Program-made: the position numbers and the translations under genes
Shown: in pieces, positions 5,670 through 6,576 of the stretch
Layout: each line of letters starts with the position of its first letter
Numbering within the stretch: the first letter of the stretch is position 1
The notes under the pieces: generated by a model
What the model saw: only the letters and a program-made list of their open reading frames with translations
Told to the model about the DNA's origin: nothing
Database searches by the model: none
Source: Nitrospina sp052156635
Lineage (GTDB): Bacteria; Nitrospinota; Nitrospinia; Nitrospinales; Nitrospinaceae
Length of the DNA: 6,576 nucleotides
Direction: 5' to 3'
Assembly (NCBI RefSeq): GCF_052156635.1
Contig: NZ_JBQKUO010000008.1
Location: 1 to 6,576, forward strand

Positions 5670-6467
5670 TCATCGACCTGGATCGACAAACCCCTCGTCG
5701 ATCGCCAGCCTGAAATGCATCTGCAGCAGGCGCTTGTATTCCGTATCGTCGGCGGCATGGACCGTTCGCGTGCCGCCATTGTCCCAGATTTTCAACTCAC
5801 GGTTCGAAAACTTAAGGCGCCCGTTTTCGGTGGGCCGGGTGACCACCCGTTTCTGCCGGAAAATGGAATCCGGTGCGTGAGACAGGTAAAAATTCGCATA
5901 CTCGTAGTCGCGCGGCAAGGACGGCTCGAGGGTGAACACGTACTGGCTGTCCCATTTGCCGTCCAGCCGGGTTTGCAGAATGTACCCTCCCGCCGGATCC
6001 CGCACCAGCCGGAACTCCTGCGCGAACTGCTTGTGCACCGTCTCCGCTTCCAGTGGAACCGGCGCGATGAGCCCGAATCCGCCGAAGCCGACATCGACCA
6101 CCCAGTCGCGTCCGCCAACCCGTACCAGCTGGAGCTGATGACTGCGGGGACCGGGAATGTCGTCTTCGTCGAACACGCGGGCGGCGAGGAGGGTGAACTC
6201 GAAACCGAGGGTCTTCAGCACACGGACGAACAAACCGTTCATCTCAAAACACCAGCCGCCGCGCCTGCGGGCCACGATCTTTTCGAACAGGGCGCCGGGT
6301 TCCAGCGATATGGCGCGTCCAAGATACAGGTCGAGGTTTTCGAACGGCACGTTCAACGTGTGCGCTGTGTGGAGCGCGGTGAGCGTGGCCGCATCGTTGG
6401 CCACCGGGCCGCTGTGGCCGATGCGGTGAAGGTAGGCGTCCAGTTGTTCGTGTGTCAGCGGGGTCAT
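5670..6467 (-). CDS. nat: Arylamine N-acetyltransferase
   Basis: A 265-residue cytoplasmic enzyme. Family knowledge: it moves the acetyl group of acetyl-CoA to arylamines, hydrazines or arylhydroxylamines through a catalytic cysteine; some relatives in biosynthetic clusters form amides instead. Seen: the complete Cys-His-Asp triad at C73 in RRGGWCFEMNGLF, H110 in PRSHQLQLV and D125 in WVVDVGFGG, spaced as in characterised NATs. The N-terminal motif NVPFENLDLYLGR (39-51) is also diagnostic. The C-terminal beta/lid region includes YVFTLEPSLPRDYEYANFYLS (about 176-196). The length is near the family's usual 270-280. The ATG at 6467 is the first good start; the next Met falls inside the active-site motif. 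No clear Shine-Dalgarno is visible. The gene has no same-strand neighbour, so it looks like a single-gene unit with its promoter in the AT-rich stretch from about 6510 to 6576. No polyketide or other biosynthetic context is seen, so a detoxification-type NAT is more likely than an amide synthase. Confidence 0.95.
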   Translation of the reverse strand: MTPLTHEQLDAYLHRIGHSGPVANDAATLTALHTAHTLNVPFENLDLYLGRAISLEPGALFEKIVARRRGGWCFEMNGLFVRVLKTLGFEFTLLAARVFDEDDIPGPRSHQLQLVRVGGRDWVVDVGFGGFGLIAPVPLEAETVHKQFAQEFRLVRDPAGGYILQTRLDGKWDSQYVFTLEPSLPRDYEYANFYLSHAPDSIFRQKRVVTRPTENGRLKFSNRELKIWDNGGTRTVHAADDTEYKRLLQMHFRLAIDEGFVDPGR

Positions 6468-6531
6468 GTCGGTTTTCGATCCGGTGCCGGGAAAAAGGAA
6501 TCAGGTCTGAGCGTGCTTTAAATTTTATGCT

Positions 6532-6576
6532 ATGGTTGACCGATTTTATAACGAACGCGTGGAAATTATGAAGGAA
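6532..6576 (+). CDS. Possible start of a further gene, cut by the window edge
   Basis: An ATG at 6532 opens a frame that runs without a stop to the end of the window (15 codons, MVDRFYNERVEIMKE). It lies divergent from the acetyltransferase gene behind an AT-rich stretch. The composition looks protein-like, but no Shine-Dalgarno is visible and 15 codons cannot identify a family. A later in-frame ATG at 6568 is an alternative start. A -10-like TATAAC at 6547-6552 could instead belong to a promoter, in which case 6568 would be favoured. Confidence 0.35.
   Translation, partial: MVDRFYNERVEIMKE

Noticed and set aside
5715..6521. 268-codon + strand open frame antisense to nat
   Set aside because: It is the opposite strand of a gene with an intact NAT catalytic triad. 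It has no family resemblance and no ribosome-binding site of note.

Overview
The window is GC-rich, densely packed bacterial DNA. A signal-peptide-bearing outer-membrane beta-barrel protein indicates a Gram-negative organism. The gene content is ordinary chromosomal housekeeping and envelope material. I cannot fix the taxon from sequence alone; a Nitrospinota or deltaproteobacterial-type genome would fit, but that is a guess. I saw no tRNA, rRNA, CRISPR array, insertion sequence or phage gene.

Layout: (1) The left edge holds the C-terminal part of an HD-GYP-type signalling protein on the + strand (1-543), cut by the window start. (2) Convergent to it is a minus-strand block, probably one transcription unit read from right to left: a bifunctional mannose-1-phosphate guanylyltransferase/mannose-6-phosphate isomerase (2696-4183), a GT4-type glycosyltransferase (1414-2559) and an outer-membrane channel-like protein (591-1391). 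The first makes GDP-mannose, the second could use it as a sugar donor, and the third is an envelope protein of unknown cargo. (3) A 220-bp divergent intergenic region (4184-4403) carries a reasonable + strand promoter and a 12-bp palindrome. (4) Two + strand genes follow: a 70-residue, highly charged protein I do not recognise (4404-4616) and a COG0523/CobW-family G3E GTPase, a putative metal chaperone, with a His-rich loop (4667-5668). The spacer between them holds two dyad-symmetric elements. (5) An arylamine N-acetyltransferase lies convergently on the minus strand (5670-6467), with one base between the two stop codons. (6) The right edge has an AT-rich divergent region and what may be the first 15 codons of another + strand gene.

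Three start sites were reassigned to shorter forms than the longest open frames, using Shine-Dalgarno spacing and where the family domain begins. The glycosyltransferase very likely starts at a TTG behind a strong GGAGGAGG. This turns an apparent overlap with the upstream gene into a 136-bp AT-rich leader that contains a perfect inverted repeat. No clearly new multi-gene system is visible. The points most worth a second look are the unknown small protein beside the COG0523 GTPase, the structured leader of the glycosyltransferase, and the degenerate HD-GYP site.
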